From: Nematostella vectensis
Lineage: Eukaryota; Cnidaria; Anthozoa; Actiniaria; Edwardsiidae
Length of the DNA: 64,000 nucleotides
Reading direction: 5' to 3'
Assembly (NCBI RefSeq): GCF_932526225.1
Contig: NC_064043.1
Location: 9,405,821 to 9,469,820, forward strand
Shown here: in pieces, positions 11,001 to 23,400 of the stretch
Position numbering within the stretch: the stretch's first letter is position 1
Layout: each line of letters starts with the position of its first letter
Program-made: the position numbers and the translations under genes
The notes under the pieces: model-generated
The model's database searches: none
Told to the model about the DNA's origin: nothing
The model's input: the letters and a program-made list of their open reading frames with translations, nothing else

Positions 11001-14000
11001 ATGTATTGGCGCGCCTAAGATTTTCTGGATAGGGTAGAGGAGATCCTTAGATTCTTAGATTCTGAGTGTTGCTTGTACCCCCTGCACCCACCCCTGGGTG
11101 ACATGACGGAAAAACCTGGAAAACGTGCAATTCAAGATAGAGAAAGAAGACACAATTTTTTCAGTGGCTATAGGTTCCTTGTATTACGGACTGATTTTTA
11201 AAACACAAATAACGTGAGGCTGAAGTGCACATAACCAGATTTTGGCTTTTTAAGATAATTTTTCTTTGATCATCATTGCCCTGTGTATCAGCTCAGGCAC
11301 GAAAAGCTCAAATTTCAATGACACTTTACAAAAAGTCGCATCAATTTAATAAAAGTCGCATTTAAATTTTGTTTGCTATAAGTTTCTAAGAACTCAGGGA
11401 AATTTTCCGCCTTATTCGATGTGAAATGGGCTTATTTGAAGCGTCACGTCATGTTTTTCCGTCATGTCCGCCTGGGTTCCCGCCTGTGGACTCGACAATT
11501 TGTGAAATTTTATCAAGACCATAACGCCCCAACATTCTATCATTTTTTTTTTGTTTCAGAAATTTATGACCAGCCATGTATTTTCCTCTATAACAACATC
11601 TATAACCTTCTACGTGGAGCGTATTAAAGTAATGGTTCTTTTGCGGCTTAGGTGTGTACATCTGTAGAATAAAGCACATCTACCTGTAATGCTAACGAGC
11701 CCGCCAAGAATTCCTGTCACAAATACATGGATGTTCAGTTGTTTCTTGTGCATCAAATAGCTAAATACAATAAAAACAATTTTTAAATCAACTCTGACTG
11801 TTAGTAGTACAAACTTAGTAGTTCAAATTACGATTTTGAGATTCTTGAGATTAATGAGACTGCAATCAATGCAATGTCACAACAACATAGTATGGACTTC
11901 CCCAAATATAAAATACTGAGGGAGTCGTGATACCAATGGATATTAGAACGATAACAACAACTCGAGGAAAACGAAAAGAAGTTCTAGTTTAGCGTTAGTT
12001 TTGAGTTACCCGAGTTCAAATTATTGGGTTTCACTAAACTGCCTTAAAACAATAAAATTTCACAGTCGAGAACTCGGACGTCACCGTTATCCTTGCCATC
12101 TCGTCTTTGCTGCTTTTGTGTATTTTTAAGACATAAAACAATAACGACATTCGGTTCGACACGGGTTCGACATTCTTTAAAAAAACGTGCCCACTCTGCG
12201 ATTCTTACCTGTACGACATTCCCAAAACCCCACCTCCTACGGAACCATTGATTGTAACCACAGCCGACCTAAAAGAAATACAATAAGCCATTCTTCCAAC
12301 CCTGTGGCGCCATTTTAATTGCGTACGGTATACAGTCAAAGGTACTAACAAAAATCAGCGTCGACTGCAATTTTCTTGCGAAAACAATCGACTTTGACAC
12401 AACAGCATCGACATTGTCCTTGCAACATAACAAATAACACACTCCAGAAACGGATGATGCTTTAAAGCGATAGGACCATCAGCAAAACATCATACTAGGG
12501 AAGCCTGGATAAGTTACGACTAGAGTCTAGTTGACATGGCGTCGCTATATAATGTCAATGCCTCTGTCCACGGCCTCGATTCCGGTTCCGACGTTCAACA
12601 TTTATTTCATTTCATAATGGTTTTGAGAAACCCGTGAAATGCACTTTTACACATTTATTTCATTTCATAATGGTTTTTAGAAACCCGTGAAATACACTCT
12701 TATGTCTTTGTTCTCTTTTGTGCTTGACTGAAACACTTTGACTATTATACTTTGTTTCACTGGTTTATAGAAACACTCTAGTTGTACATCTTTTTTGATT
12801 TACCTTGATGCAAGCTTCCACTTGGCGCCGCTGATCCCAAACGTACTTCCACAATTGAATCCCAGCCACCCCCACCACAGCATGAACGTGCCCAGGAGCA
12901 CGTTTGTAGGAGATGCCATCTGCTTAGCAGGGCACTTAGGGTCGAACTTTCCATGCCTCGGCTTGAGGATTAGGGTCGCCACAAGCCCACTGGAAAAAGG
13001 CGCATACAAAGATAGCTATTGATTTCTTATTTCCGTACTCAAGTCATGTAGTATATAAGGTCCCTGTTTGTTCACATTTTGCCGTGACCAATTACTAAAG
13101 AGACCTTTTAAAGACCAAATCAAAACTAACAGTTCTAGCATTGAAGTTTGAAGAAGATCAATGGCTGCAGCCAAAGACGTAGCTCGAGGCACTTTTAATT
13201 ACTTACGATTTACCACTGTCTCCTGTAATCATCAGCTCTGCATTTATTTTATACAGATGCTAATTGGAAAATAAAAGACTTCGCCTTCGCGTACTCGATT
13301 GAAAAGTCCGCGCGAATAAAAAAATCGACCAAAATAGCCCCTTCCCCTTTCTCAAAAACCTGATATGGGCGTGGTATGCAGATATAAATCCCTTTCTTCT
13401 AATGTCCAATCTAGCCTTTCTTTATTCATTACCATACCTTATACCACCAACCAGGTGTACTGCAGAACCACCCGCGATATCTACCGCTCCGAGGGCCTTA
13501 AGCCACCCCATCTCATCCCATATCCAGTGAGCAGGAAAACAGTACGTGATGGTATTGACAAACGAGAAGAGCGTGTACGCTTTCAGACTGGCCCGCTCGG
13601 CCATGGCCCCGGACACGATAGTGGTGGCTGTCGTGGAGAATGAGAGCTGGAAAAAGTACTTAGCGTACACGGTGCCCATCTCGTGTTCCTCGGCATCGGT
13701 GAAAAAGTACCCCAATCCACAAAACCCATTATTTCTTTCCTTGGTGCCAAAGCTTAACGCAAATCCAAAGACCCAGTAAGCTAGCCCTCCGTAGATCACA
13801 TCCACGGCATTTTTGACCATGATGTTGGCTTCGTTCTTACTGGAGACCATTCCGGATTCCAGTAGTCCAAATCCGGATTGCATGGTGAAGATGATAAAGG
13901 CGCTGGTCAGTATCCACGTTGCGTCATCAGAACTGATTTCCGTGTAAGACTTATGAACAGTCGGGTACTCTGTGGTGTTGGTAATAAAAGGCGTTGTGGA

Positions 14001-14039
14001 AAAGTTCCATGAGGGTGGAATAGTACCGTTAATTTCCAT
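8045..14039 (-). CDS. AMT/MEP-type ammonium transporter (complete, ~569 aa)
   Basis: Plasma-membrane ammonium channel/transporter of the Amt/MEP/Rh superfamily. Six exons on the minus strand join in phase (1710 nt, divisible by three): 14039-13438, 12989-12804, 12268-12209, 11760-11684, 10961-10783, 8650-8045. Start ATG begins MEINGTIPPSWN. Family hallmarks are DATWILTSAFIIFTMQSGFG, LSFSTTATTIVSGAMAER, the first pore-histidine region DIAGGSAVHLVGG, the second pore-histidine region DPVGCVPTHAFAG, and the C-terminal LRVTLENELLGADDYEHGI after the last TM helix. About 130 further cytoplasmic residues follow, rich in Glu, Ser and Lys. The 5'-most exon is divergent from PPME1. It is AMT-like rather than Rh-like by its C-terminal motif. 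Intron 5 contains the unusual splice-donor array. Confidence 0.93.
8987..10815 (-). repeat. 94-95 bp tandem array (~18 units plus one diverged) derived from an AMT exon/5' splice site
   Basis: The motif ggcgaacaagcccacagcaa recurs from 9087 to 10786 at 94- or 95-bp spacing. The last occurrence is the genuine AMT exon 5 end (10783). Read on the minus strand, each unit contains exon-derived codons for GLIAVGLFAE followed by the donor GTGAGAACC, then ~55 bp of intron, then a pyrimidine-rich TTTTTCTAG. Units differ at a few diagnostic sites (gaggcccc versus gagggcccc; tccctgag versus tccccgag; tatccg versus tattcg). A diverged unit lies at 8987-9086. Confidence 0.97.
11100..11468. mobile_element. 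MITE with 15-bp TIR and 9-bp TSD, copy 2
   Basis: Same family as 2533-2914. It starts GACATGACGGAAAAA, ends TTTTCCGTCATGTC, and its interior shares the block acgaaaagctcaaatttcaa and adjacent sequence with copy 1. It is flanked by cccctgggt (11091-11099) and cgcctgggt (11469-11477), 8 of 9 bases identical. It lies in AMT intron 4. Confidence 0.85.
12600..12712. repeat. two-copy ~58-bp tandem duplication
   Basis: The block tttatttcatttcataatgg plus the following aaacccgtgaaat is present twice in direct order within an AMT intron, with few differences. Confidence 0.8.
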
Positions 14040-17000
14040 TCAGGTATTCGCTTTGATGTCCCCTGAAAGGACATCCACAAGAATTCTTATCGACTTACAG
14101 ACCAAAAGATGAGAGTTTTGGCGGAGCGAGGGGGTGTTTAGCCTTTTTGAAGACTGGTCTTTTTTGGCACATACAATTTGAGGGGGGACGTTGGGGGGTC
14201 TAATTACCAAAATACCGCACAAAACTTTCGAAAATATCGCATACCGCACAGAAGGAAGAGGTTTTGAAGAGCAGGCGTGACATCGGCAACACCGCAATTT
14301 TATAAATATAAATATATTTTTTTTTTAACGCAATACTGCCGTTTAAAAAAAAAATCTCGCATCCCGCAGTTTTTTTAAATACGGCGTCATTGCATGTTTT
14401 TTGCTTTTTCACTGCAATCTCGTACTTTTGTAATACGAGACCGCAAAACCAAACGTCCCCCCCTCCCAATTAGAGTAGTCGACGAGCCTGCTGTTGTAAT
14501 AATGAAAAAAGATTGGCGTTCTTGATTTTTTATTTACAAGTTGCTTTTGTAAATGTTGTTTTCGTTATAGCTGTTGTTACCCCCTTTTTAAGTAATAAAT
14601 AATAATCTTGCGTTAGTGCAACATTTATCAAAAACCTACCTGTATAAAGGCTTGAGGAAGCTACTCCATTTTTCAATTCCCCTTTAATCAGAACCGCTAG
14701 CTCCTCTAGAGTACGTTTAACCCCTGGGGTCAATGGTACACAGATTGTGAGGCATACGCCTCCTAACATGTTTTTGTTTTCTAAATGACAGATGGCTACT
14801 TTAACTAACATGAAGCAACATTTGATTTACATTTGAAACACAAGATTTGGCGAAATTAAGCCTGAATGAAATAACTAATGTAGTTTGGAGGATAATCAAA
14901 GCAGTTATTACTAATTGATAATTCCGTCAGTAATTGAACTTAAATCACTTTTGTGACGGGTAAATGAACTAGCGAGCGCACGGAATATTACGTCTTCCGT
15001 CTTCCGTCTTCCGTCTTCTGAACTATTAATAAAATGAGCCGACACTTGTTTCGAGATTAAGATTGAATCCCCCTTGATTTTAATGATAATAAATCATCCC
15101 AATATTGTTTTGATATCAATCACCCATAGCTTAAACCTAATGACAAGCTTTTATACTATATTTCTTACCTTCAAAAGTACTGATTGTCGCTCTACATCTG
15201 CCTACACCGTCATTACATTACAAGCGGTCTCTGTCAAAGGAGTGGAACGAGTCAAACTTATGCTGTGTTGGCACCTGCTCGCGTCTCCAGCGAGTTAAAA
15301 CTGAGGGGAGGAGCTTTACAAAAACATGCGAAATATATTTGAGTTTATAAAGCTACAATTCAAATAATTAGTTCTCTTTGTTTGACTATTATACAACTAA
15401 AAAATATGTATCGTATGTCAGACCCCTGAAGAAATTAATTATCCATGCGAATAAAATATGAACACTGCATTGCTGAAGGCCCGAAGGTGGCGTCTAGAGC
15501 TTACAGCAAATGTCGAGATCCCAAATACATCACTTTTGGTATTGACCTTCAAAAATCCTCACTTGCTTAATTGGTTTCCCCAGGTGGGTTTTATGCAAAC
15601 ATATTGTCTAAATATTCGAGTAGACTGCATACTATCTTTAATAGGAAGTCGAAAATCAACCATAAAAACTAAATCGCACCCGATCAGCTTTGCTGATAAC
15701 GTATGATATACTTTTCTGAGAAGTGAATATACCTCTGGGCTATATGTTGCTTTCCCGTGTTCTTCCTTTAAACTTATGAATAAACACTGTGCCTTTTTTA
15801 ATGGAGAAGGAGCGCAGAGTTCTTTTTCCATTGAAATTCAAGGTAACACGTCCGAATTTATGTTATTAACGAAAGTTCCACATAAGGCTATATAAGGCTC
15901 TATAAAAGTAGTTGAAAAATTAAGTTTATTTGATTTGATTTGAGATTTCATTTTTCATTTATTAGAAATTTCTGACCAAGTGGTCTCGGTGAAATTAAAT
16001 TTCAATGCGCAATATGAAAACGGGAGTGACTAATAAAAACCTAAAACGGTATATAAACAAAAGACCAATTGTCATTTCTTTAAAATTAATTCTTTGTGGA
16101 AGTATTCCCAAGGTGATTTTTCAAACAACCTTATGGGTTATCTATCATGATAGTTTTTACAGACAAATGGATGATAAGAAGGATTGAAATTTTACTGAGA
16201 AGTTATTAATATGCCATATTTTGATGAGAAATGCAATTGAAAAGGAGTACTTTTTACGTTTTTAATAAACTCTTATATTGTCTAAATCCAACGGTGCATA
16301 CAAAAAAGCGGCCGACTAACTAGCCGAGGCTATAGCTTCTTACCTCTTAAAGCTACTCTTGAATGTGTTCAGAAGGAGGACTCTTTTGAAATGATAAACA
16401 TAGTATTCTGATACTGATTGAGCAACCAAAATCACATAGGATGAGAGCCATATTGCAGGATATTGCTACGATATTTGTATTACATTTATCTTGGCAAAAG
16501 AACCGCGTCTTGGCTTAAGTACGTGCTAAATGCGCTAAGATGCTTATTGTCGATCATTGTCTCGTTTCTGTTGCTCATTTGCTAGTTCGCCTTTCTCCTG
16601 CCCACCCATCAATCAATTTAATTGATAGCTGTTTTATCCAAAGGGATGTTAGATTCTCGTTTATGGATGCGAGCAAGTGAGAGTTATTAGAAAGTTTTTT
16701 CATCACTTCGAAGAAAAAGCGTTGCAATTGTTCGTGTTTGAACAGAGAAGAACAATTTCCGTCCTCTTTTTACCCCTTCCTTACAGACTCGTACCCAGTC
16801 GCTAATTAAATATGACGGCGCGCAATGCGTTATGGGGAGAGAGAAGGAAAATTCTTTCTCTTCCTCCCCCCTCCCCATAACGCATTGCGCGCCCTCATCT
16901 TACTTCCCGGACATCCTTGCGCGCCCTCTTTTTTCCTCTCAAGCCCCCTTCTCTTTCTGTTCTTTTATTAATAAGCGACTGGGTACGAGTTTGCCTTTCT

Positions 17001-17445
17001 TAACATTCCTCTATTACGTTTAATTTTAAGTAATTTCAGAAGGAGCTAGAAGCTATTGACCCCCATTCTTGTATTACACACCGATTCTGATATCGTGACC
17101 GTATAGATTTTGCCAATTCTTGACTTTCTTATTATCGATTGTTATTTCCTTCTATCTTGTGTTGCGAAAACGAATTGAGGCAAAACCTTTTACGGATCGG
17201 TAGGTGTCGAATTTTTTTATTTTTTTTTTCATCGGGCTCCATGATACGTTGACATAAGGCAGCGGTTCATAAGAAAGAGCTGCTGGTGAAAATGTTTATA
17301 CTATTCGTTCAAACTACATCGCTGCCTAGCATAGATTTAGCAATAAAGCATTTTCAAAACCATTTGGCTCCCTGTGACCACAGGAAACCAGTGATCCCTC
17401 AATAGCGCCAGCGAACATTGGCCAGTCAACATTCCTTTGAAAAAC
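14040..17445. other. AMT-PPME1 divergent intergenic / promoter region
   Basis: About 3.4 kb between the two start codons, on opposite strands. It should contain both promoters and any 5' UTR exons. Visible items are a short cttccgt repeat near 14990-15017 and the nested palindromic element at 16787-16990. Open frames here are short, lack recognisable domains and are treated as noise. Confidence 0.5.
16787..16990. mobile_element. nested palindromic MITE
   Basis: The outer inverted repeat actcgtacccagtcgct (16787-16803) pairs with agcgactgggtacgagt (16974-16990). Inside is a perfect 23-bp inverted pair at 16817-16839 and 16871-16893 (core gcgcaatgcgttatgggg). The outer end motif recurs alone near 44027 (gggactgggtacgagt), which supports a dispersed family. 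It lies ~450 bp upstream of the PPME1 start. Confidence 0.75.
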
Positions 17446-20400
17446 ATGTCGGATCTACAGAGAAATGCGATGAAGAAGTCGTTAGGAATTCCTCCTCTTC
17501 CTTCGAGGCTTCCAGGGCGAGGGTAGGTAATACTAGTTTTAATGATGACTTCAAATATTTATTTACAGGTATGATATGCTGTTTCATTTTTTTTCTTCAT
17601 TTCAAGTACAAAATATGTCTCCATGGAATGGCTATGGCTTGACTTTTTTTAACTCAAGTCGCTTTGCTCCGATGAAGGCCCAACTCTAAACGCCAGCGAA
17701 AAAACTTTTTTTCTGAATCTGATGTCTTGAATATAACCTTAGTTTGTCTTGATTCAGAGGGGGAGGCTGGCATGCAAGACGGCAGAGGAGAGACTATACA
17801 CCAGTAGCATGGGATCATTATTTTGAAAAAAGAAAAGATGTTGGTGTAAAAGATAAAGATGTATCCTTTCAGACTTTGTCATTAGAAAATGTTCCATACA
17901 TCTTCAAGAAAGAAAACAAAGTAAGTTTAATATGATCTTTGGAGCTCTTACAGTATGTATATCTTTTTTGGTGCAGGTTTCATACATCACATCACAACAC
18001 AGGTACCCCAAGCTCATTGTGTGTATAAATAAATTATAGTGGTTCACATTACATCAGGGAAGTGCGAGGAGATGGAATCGCAACTGAATATATTAAAGGC
18101 GAATGGCACGCTCTGATTGGCTACAACTGTTTTAAATGTTTGTTTCGGGCCTATCCCATGAGACCCGCTTCCATGAGCAATCACAAATGAATATAGGGAA
18201 TATGTAGGTTTATCATCTATTTTTTACTGGAAAAACCTCATCTTCGCAAGATCAGTAAAGGTAAGTTTGTTCTAAAGAAATCCATCACAAAATCGAGGTC
18301 TATCCCGACTACGCAGACATCTCTCACAAACACAGAACATGATCCTGCATCGGTACACATTTTGTTGTGAAGACTGACTCTAGCAAGCCGCGGTTTTTCA
18401 ATTTAGAGGGTACAGTGTATTGCTATTGACTTGTTTTTGTTATTTGTGTGTAAAATATCGAAATTCGATGAGCAATACACAGATTTTGATACCTTGTAGT
18501 GCCTGGTCGATCGACAACAAAGGGGATCTCAGGGAAACTTACAACACAGGTACCTCAAGCTCACTGTGTGTATGAAAAAATTATAGTGGTTCATGCCACG
18601 TCAGGGAGTCCCTGGTTCATTTTGTGTGTCATGGTTTACAGTAAACATATCCTCACTAGTGACAAATATTTACTCGAACTCTCCCCTGCTAAGCACTAAA
18701 TACTGTGACAAACAAACTCCCGTACCCTCACAGCTAAGCGCAAAGCAGGAAGGGTACGAGAGTTAGTTTGTCGCGACCGTTGAAGGCCATATCGTGAGAC
18801 GGTCAGAAGCATAATCTGATGCCGATGAGTAGCGAATGTGTGATTTCGGAGCGGATAGAATTTAAATATGGAAGTGAGATTGGTCTGGATGGCATTTATG
18901 AAGATCAAGACTAAAATGTAGCAAAGGAATTTTGCCAAAATATTGAATTCCAAGCAAGCTAGAAGTGAATTACTTCAGTTTTTACAGCAGCCGAGGGGCG
19001 AAAGTATGCTATCTTTCTCTCTTTTATGTACAAGGGGAAACATAACAGTGTAACTCTTGAAAAACCAGCCCAAATGGCTTGAAACTAAGACTCCACTGTC
19101 AGGTCAGAATATTTTTTTAGAGTTTAACAGCTTTTTCAATCCCATATGTTTACTGTAAATCATGACACACACAATGTAACATGAACCACTTTATTTTATT
19201 CATACACACAGTGAGCTTGGGGTACCTGTAGTCACAAGACAGTTTTATTTTGTACATGGTTTTACAGTCAATTCCCACTTTTTTGTTTTCTTCACTGCAG
19301 CTTGCGGAAATCTACGTGCGTAGTGGCCTTTACTCCAAAGAGGATTGTGAAATAAATGATTTACTGATAGAGTGTGTATATAAACCTTAACAGTGAGTAA
19401 TTAGTTGTTTAGGGTATATTTCTCTGGAAACGAGGGACCCCTTCTGCTGTTGTTACATGGCGGAGGACATTCTGCCCTCTCTTGGGCTGTATTCACTGTA
19501 AGTTCAACAATAAATGTATGGTAGTCACTGTAAGTTCACCAATCAACACATGGTGGTCACTGTAAGCTCACTAATCAACACATTGTATTCACTGTAAGCT
19601 TACCAGTAAATGTATGGTAGTCACTGTAAGTTCACCGATCAATGCATGGTATTCACTAAAAGTCTACTAACCTTATTACACTTAATTTTCGTATCATTTT
19701 AATTTTATGAATTTTGCAATTTTAAAAGATTCACAAAAATAAAGTGCATGAAAATTAAGTGTCGCGAAAAAATTAGGATGCACGAAAATTAAGTAATCCC
19801 ATAAGAAGCCTTTGGGGGAATATTGGCTGTTGAATAAGCTTTATGAAAACACATTGTCTATTTAGTCATGTAATGTACATATAGTATGGTGGTTTAGTTG
19901 GACTTTTATTATAGATTTTTATGAAAAACTAAATTTAGCCCATTCATCTTTTTGTTACAAATTGTTTCATACAACACATTTTAATTCCACTTGTTTTGCT
20001 TGATTTTATTATCCCAAAATTGTGAAATTGCGAAAATAAAGTGATCTGGTTTTTAAAAAAAAAAGGAAAATCGCAAAAATAAAGTGTCGCGAAATATCGC
20101 CATCTCAGCGTCGCGAAAATTAAGTGTTAATAAGGTATATAAACAAACAATATTGAAAACCCCTCAGCGGCATATATTATGTACTTGTGGCTGCATTTCA
20201 GGCTCTGTCAGTACACTTATTGAAATGCTGGCTTCATTAACAGAATGAATGCTCAATTTTATCTTTTATGTCCTTTCCTTATCTTCTAGGAAGCTGTGAC
20301 TAAACTCTGTCAGTGCCAAGTGCTGGCATTTGATATCAGAGGTCATGGTAAGAGGAGATCCATAGTCAAGAGTGCATTGCAGCAAGTTGTCATTATCAAT

Positions 20401-23400
20401 AGTAGATTAGTCACTGGAAGATCTTTTTCTTCCCCTCTTCTTCCTTCTTATATCCCTCCCCTCCCTCCCTATTCTCAGTGATATAATACATATACTGAAC
20501 ACAGTATAAGGAAATCCACAGAATAACAACAGCCCCGCCCCTCATTGGACCCGCCCCTGAAACTATCCATGATATATCTCAACTAGAGGAGCCATGGGTT
20601 CAAAAGCAGGGGTGGATCTAGGAGCTCCAAAAAGAGGGGGGGGGGGGGCAAAGCAAGGCTTTTAAGAAAGGGGAGGCTGGATTCAATGTTCTTCAGTATA
20701 TTTTTTTTGTATTTTTTTGTTATTTCAAAGCCAGATATCAGTGCCCGCTTTGCCCACCCCTGAAAAGTTTAATCTTTTAAACTTTTGCTTTCATTTTTGA
20801 AGTTCTTTTACTTTTATTTCCTCAGGTGACACAAAAACAAGTGATGACAAAGATCTTTCTGCTGATAGATTGGCAGAGTATGTTTTATTCAGTGAAACAT
20901 TTTTTGTTTGCTGATAGTGCTTTACCTTTATCTACTGTACTAAACTTTTGTTCTGTTCATGTCACAGCCATTTTTAACAGTTTTTCACCAAACAGAATAT
21001 TTTATTTTTTTTTTTGTTGCGTGAGTAATAAGAGAGTAATGCAGATTCCAAATTTCAAGTTGATTGTTTTATGAACTGTACAATTAACTGGGTACTTATG
21101 TCTTGTGTTTTACAGTGATGTTGGTGATCTGGTTACTTCCATATATGGTGATTCCCCTCCCCCAATTCTTCTCATTGGCCACAGGTATGTAGGTTGTGTT
21201 ATACCTGTAGCAGTGGAAGGCTCAGACAAAATCCTATATAGACTACGGGTCTGTATATTGTCACTACTGTTACAGCTGAGAGGAAACTGCCTAGAGTACA
21301 TGATTCACCAAGGGAAGTCATCACCACCCTGCTCAAAACCTGCCACACCGACCTGGATGTAATCCAAAGCTTGTCTGTGCTCTTGTAATGTGTTCTCCTG
21401 TATACTATAAAGAGGGTTTAGCCTGTGTTTTTTTGTAAGTGATGTCCTCTGTTTGCAGCATGGGTGGTGCTATTGCTGTTCACGTTGGGGTCAAGCAACT
21501 TCTTCCATCTCTTATAGGACTCACACTTATTGATGTTGTAGAAGGTAAAAAAATGGCTAATGAATTACTCCCAAAATATTATTAGGTAGTCAACTCGTGT
21601 CCTCACACTATGCTTTAGTTTCCATGATAACTAATGATTCTCTCCCTAATAATAAGGTGTTATAAGACAAGAATTACTCAGACCTCAAACATTATGGGTG
21701 GTATTGTATTGGATGATACAGATGCAATGTATGATCAGACTGCATCTTCCTTTGGCGTTTACTTTGTTTTGTTTTCTGTAAAGAGTGAGAACCTCGGTGT
21801 TCTCTCTCATTATTAGTCACACACCATGGTGCAATGATCCTACAAGTATTTCATTCCAATATTCAATCATTTCAGTGAACCTGCTTGAAGGCTGTGAATA
21901 CTGTTAATGTTGTGCTGTAACATAGAAGCTTGATTTCTTACCTTGGGTGAATCTCACTCATACCATAGACCCACTTGTTCCTGTGAGTGTCATGATATGT
22001 CCGATCTACGTTGCCATTAATTGTTTTGCATTGTGTTTTAAGGCACAGCACTGGATGCACTTTCTTCCATGCAGAACTTTTTGAAAAGCAGACCAGAAGC
22101 TTTCAAGTCATTGGAACATGGTATTGAGTGGAGGTGTGTGCTTGGGGACGGAGCTTGGTGCTTATTGTTATTACTTTGCTTTTTGTATTCATTTTAATTC
22201 AAGACAATTGCGAAATAATCCAACAACTTTTGCAGTGTCCGAAGTGGTCAAATCCATAATGTGCAGTCAGCAAGAGTGTCAATGGCTGGCCAACTGGTCA
22301 GGTGAGCTCTGTTATTTTCTTCGGCTGTGAAATCCTGGATCTGGGACTTTTCTGGGTTTTTCTGGGATTTGGATTTGGTGTTGCTAGTTGGCTGTACTTG
22401 TTTTTCTGTGTTTCAAGTATTTTGGAAACAAAAAACTGAGATTCCTACTAACCTACTAACATGTCTCTCACAGTTTAAAGGGGATGTTGAAGATCTTGTG
22501 TGCTGTCACTAAGAGTAGGTAATCGCTATCATATTTGAATAGGTGTAATGATAGCAGTACAGTGCCGCCAGAACCCGAGAGGCATCCTACGCCACCTCAT
22601 GGTATAATAGATGCAATCACTGAACAAGAGGATGAAGATGGGGAAGAAGACAGAGCGACCACATCCAAAGACACACATCAACAAACAGCACAAGATAACC
22701 TGCCAGTACAGAATAAGGTAGAATGTTCATAAAGCCCTGCTACTATGCTTTCCTGGTTTTAGTATGGTGTAGCACTTAATACTATGATGCAACAGGAAAG
22801 TGTTCCAACACATGGCTACATATGCAAAATGATTGATGGATGAAGATAAAAAAAATATATATATTTTAGTTCTGGCTAATTACCTCATGATTTCTGATAT
22901 AGAAACTTTCAAACCATACACCAACTTTGGTATCGATGAGATCTTCATCTGGGGATGGGGGTCTTGTAGGAGAGATGTACTGCCTTTCATAAAAGGGGAT
23001 GAGCCCATCCATTCTCTTTAATGCTAGCTTATAGATTCCAGTAATGGAATTTTATTCAATCAAGTTTTTTTTTGTGCTTTTAGAAGGCTGAATGCTGGAA
23101 ATGGAGAATTGATTTATCAGGAACAGAGCAGTATTGGAAAGGTAAAGATTCTAAGCACTACTGTTACTACCCTGATACCTACCCATGGTATACAAATTCA
23201 TATTATTCATTTTTAACTTTTTTTGCTTGACCTAGGGTGGTTCACAAACATGTCAAAGCTATTCCTCTCAGTTGAAGTTCCCAAACTCCTACTACTAGCT
23301 GGTAAGAAGTTGATGTGGAAGTACTGTAATTGTACTCATAGGACAGTCACGCTCTCAAACAGCAGACTTTGCAAAGGTCTCAAACAGCAGACTTTGCAAA

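Noticed and set aside
15458..15831. Overlapping ~80-90 codon ORFs on both strands
   Set aside because: No recognisable motif, AT-rich context and no splice-compatible neighbours. Consistent with chance.
17418..17642. ORF starting MASQHSFEKHVGS
   Set aside because: Wrong frame over PPME1 exon 1. The PPME1-like N terminus MSDLQRNAMKKSLG starts at 17446 in another frame and splices at 17522.
22118..22330. Frame reading VKSIMCSQQECQWLANWS across PPME1 exon 9
   Set aside because: The phase-correct translation is SVRSGQIHNVQSARVSMAG, which matches the family, so the other frame is a shadow.
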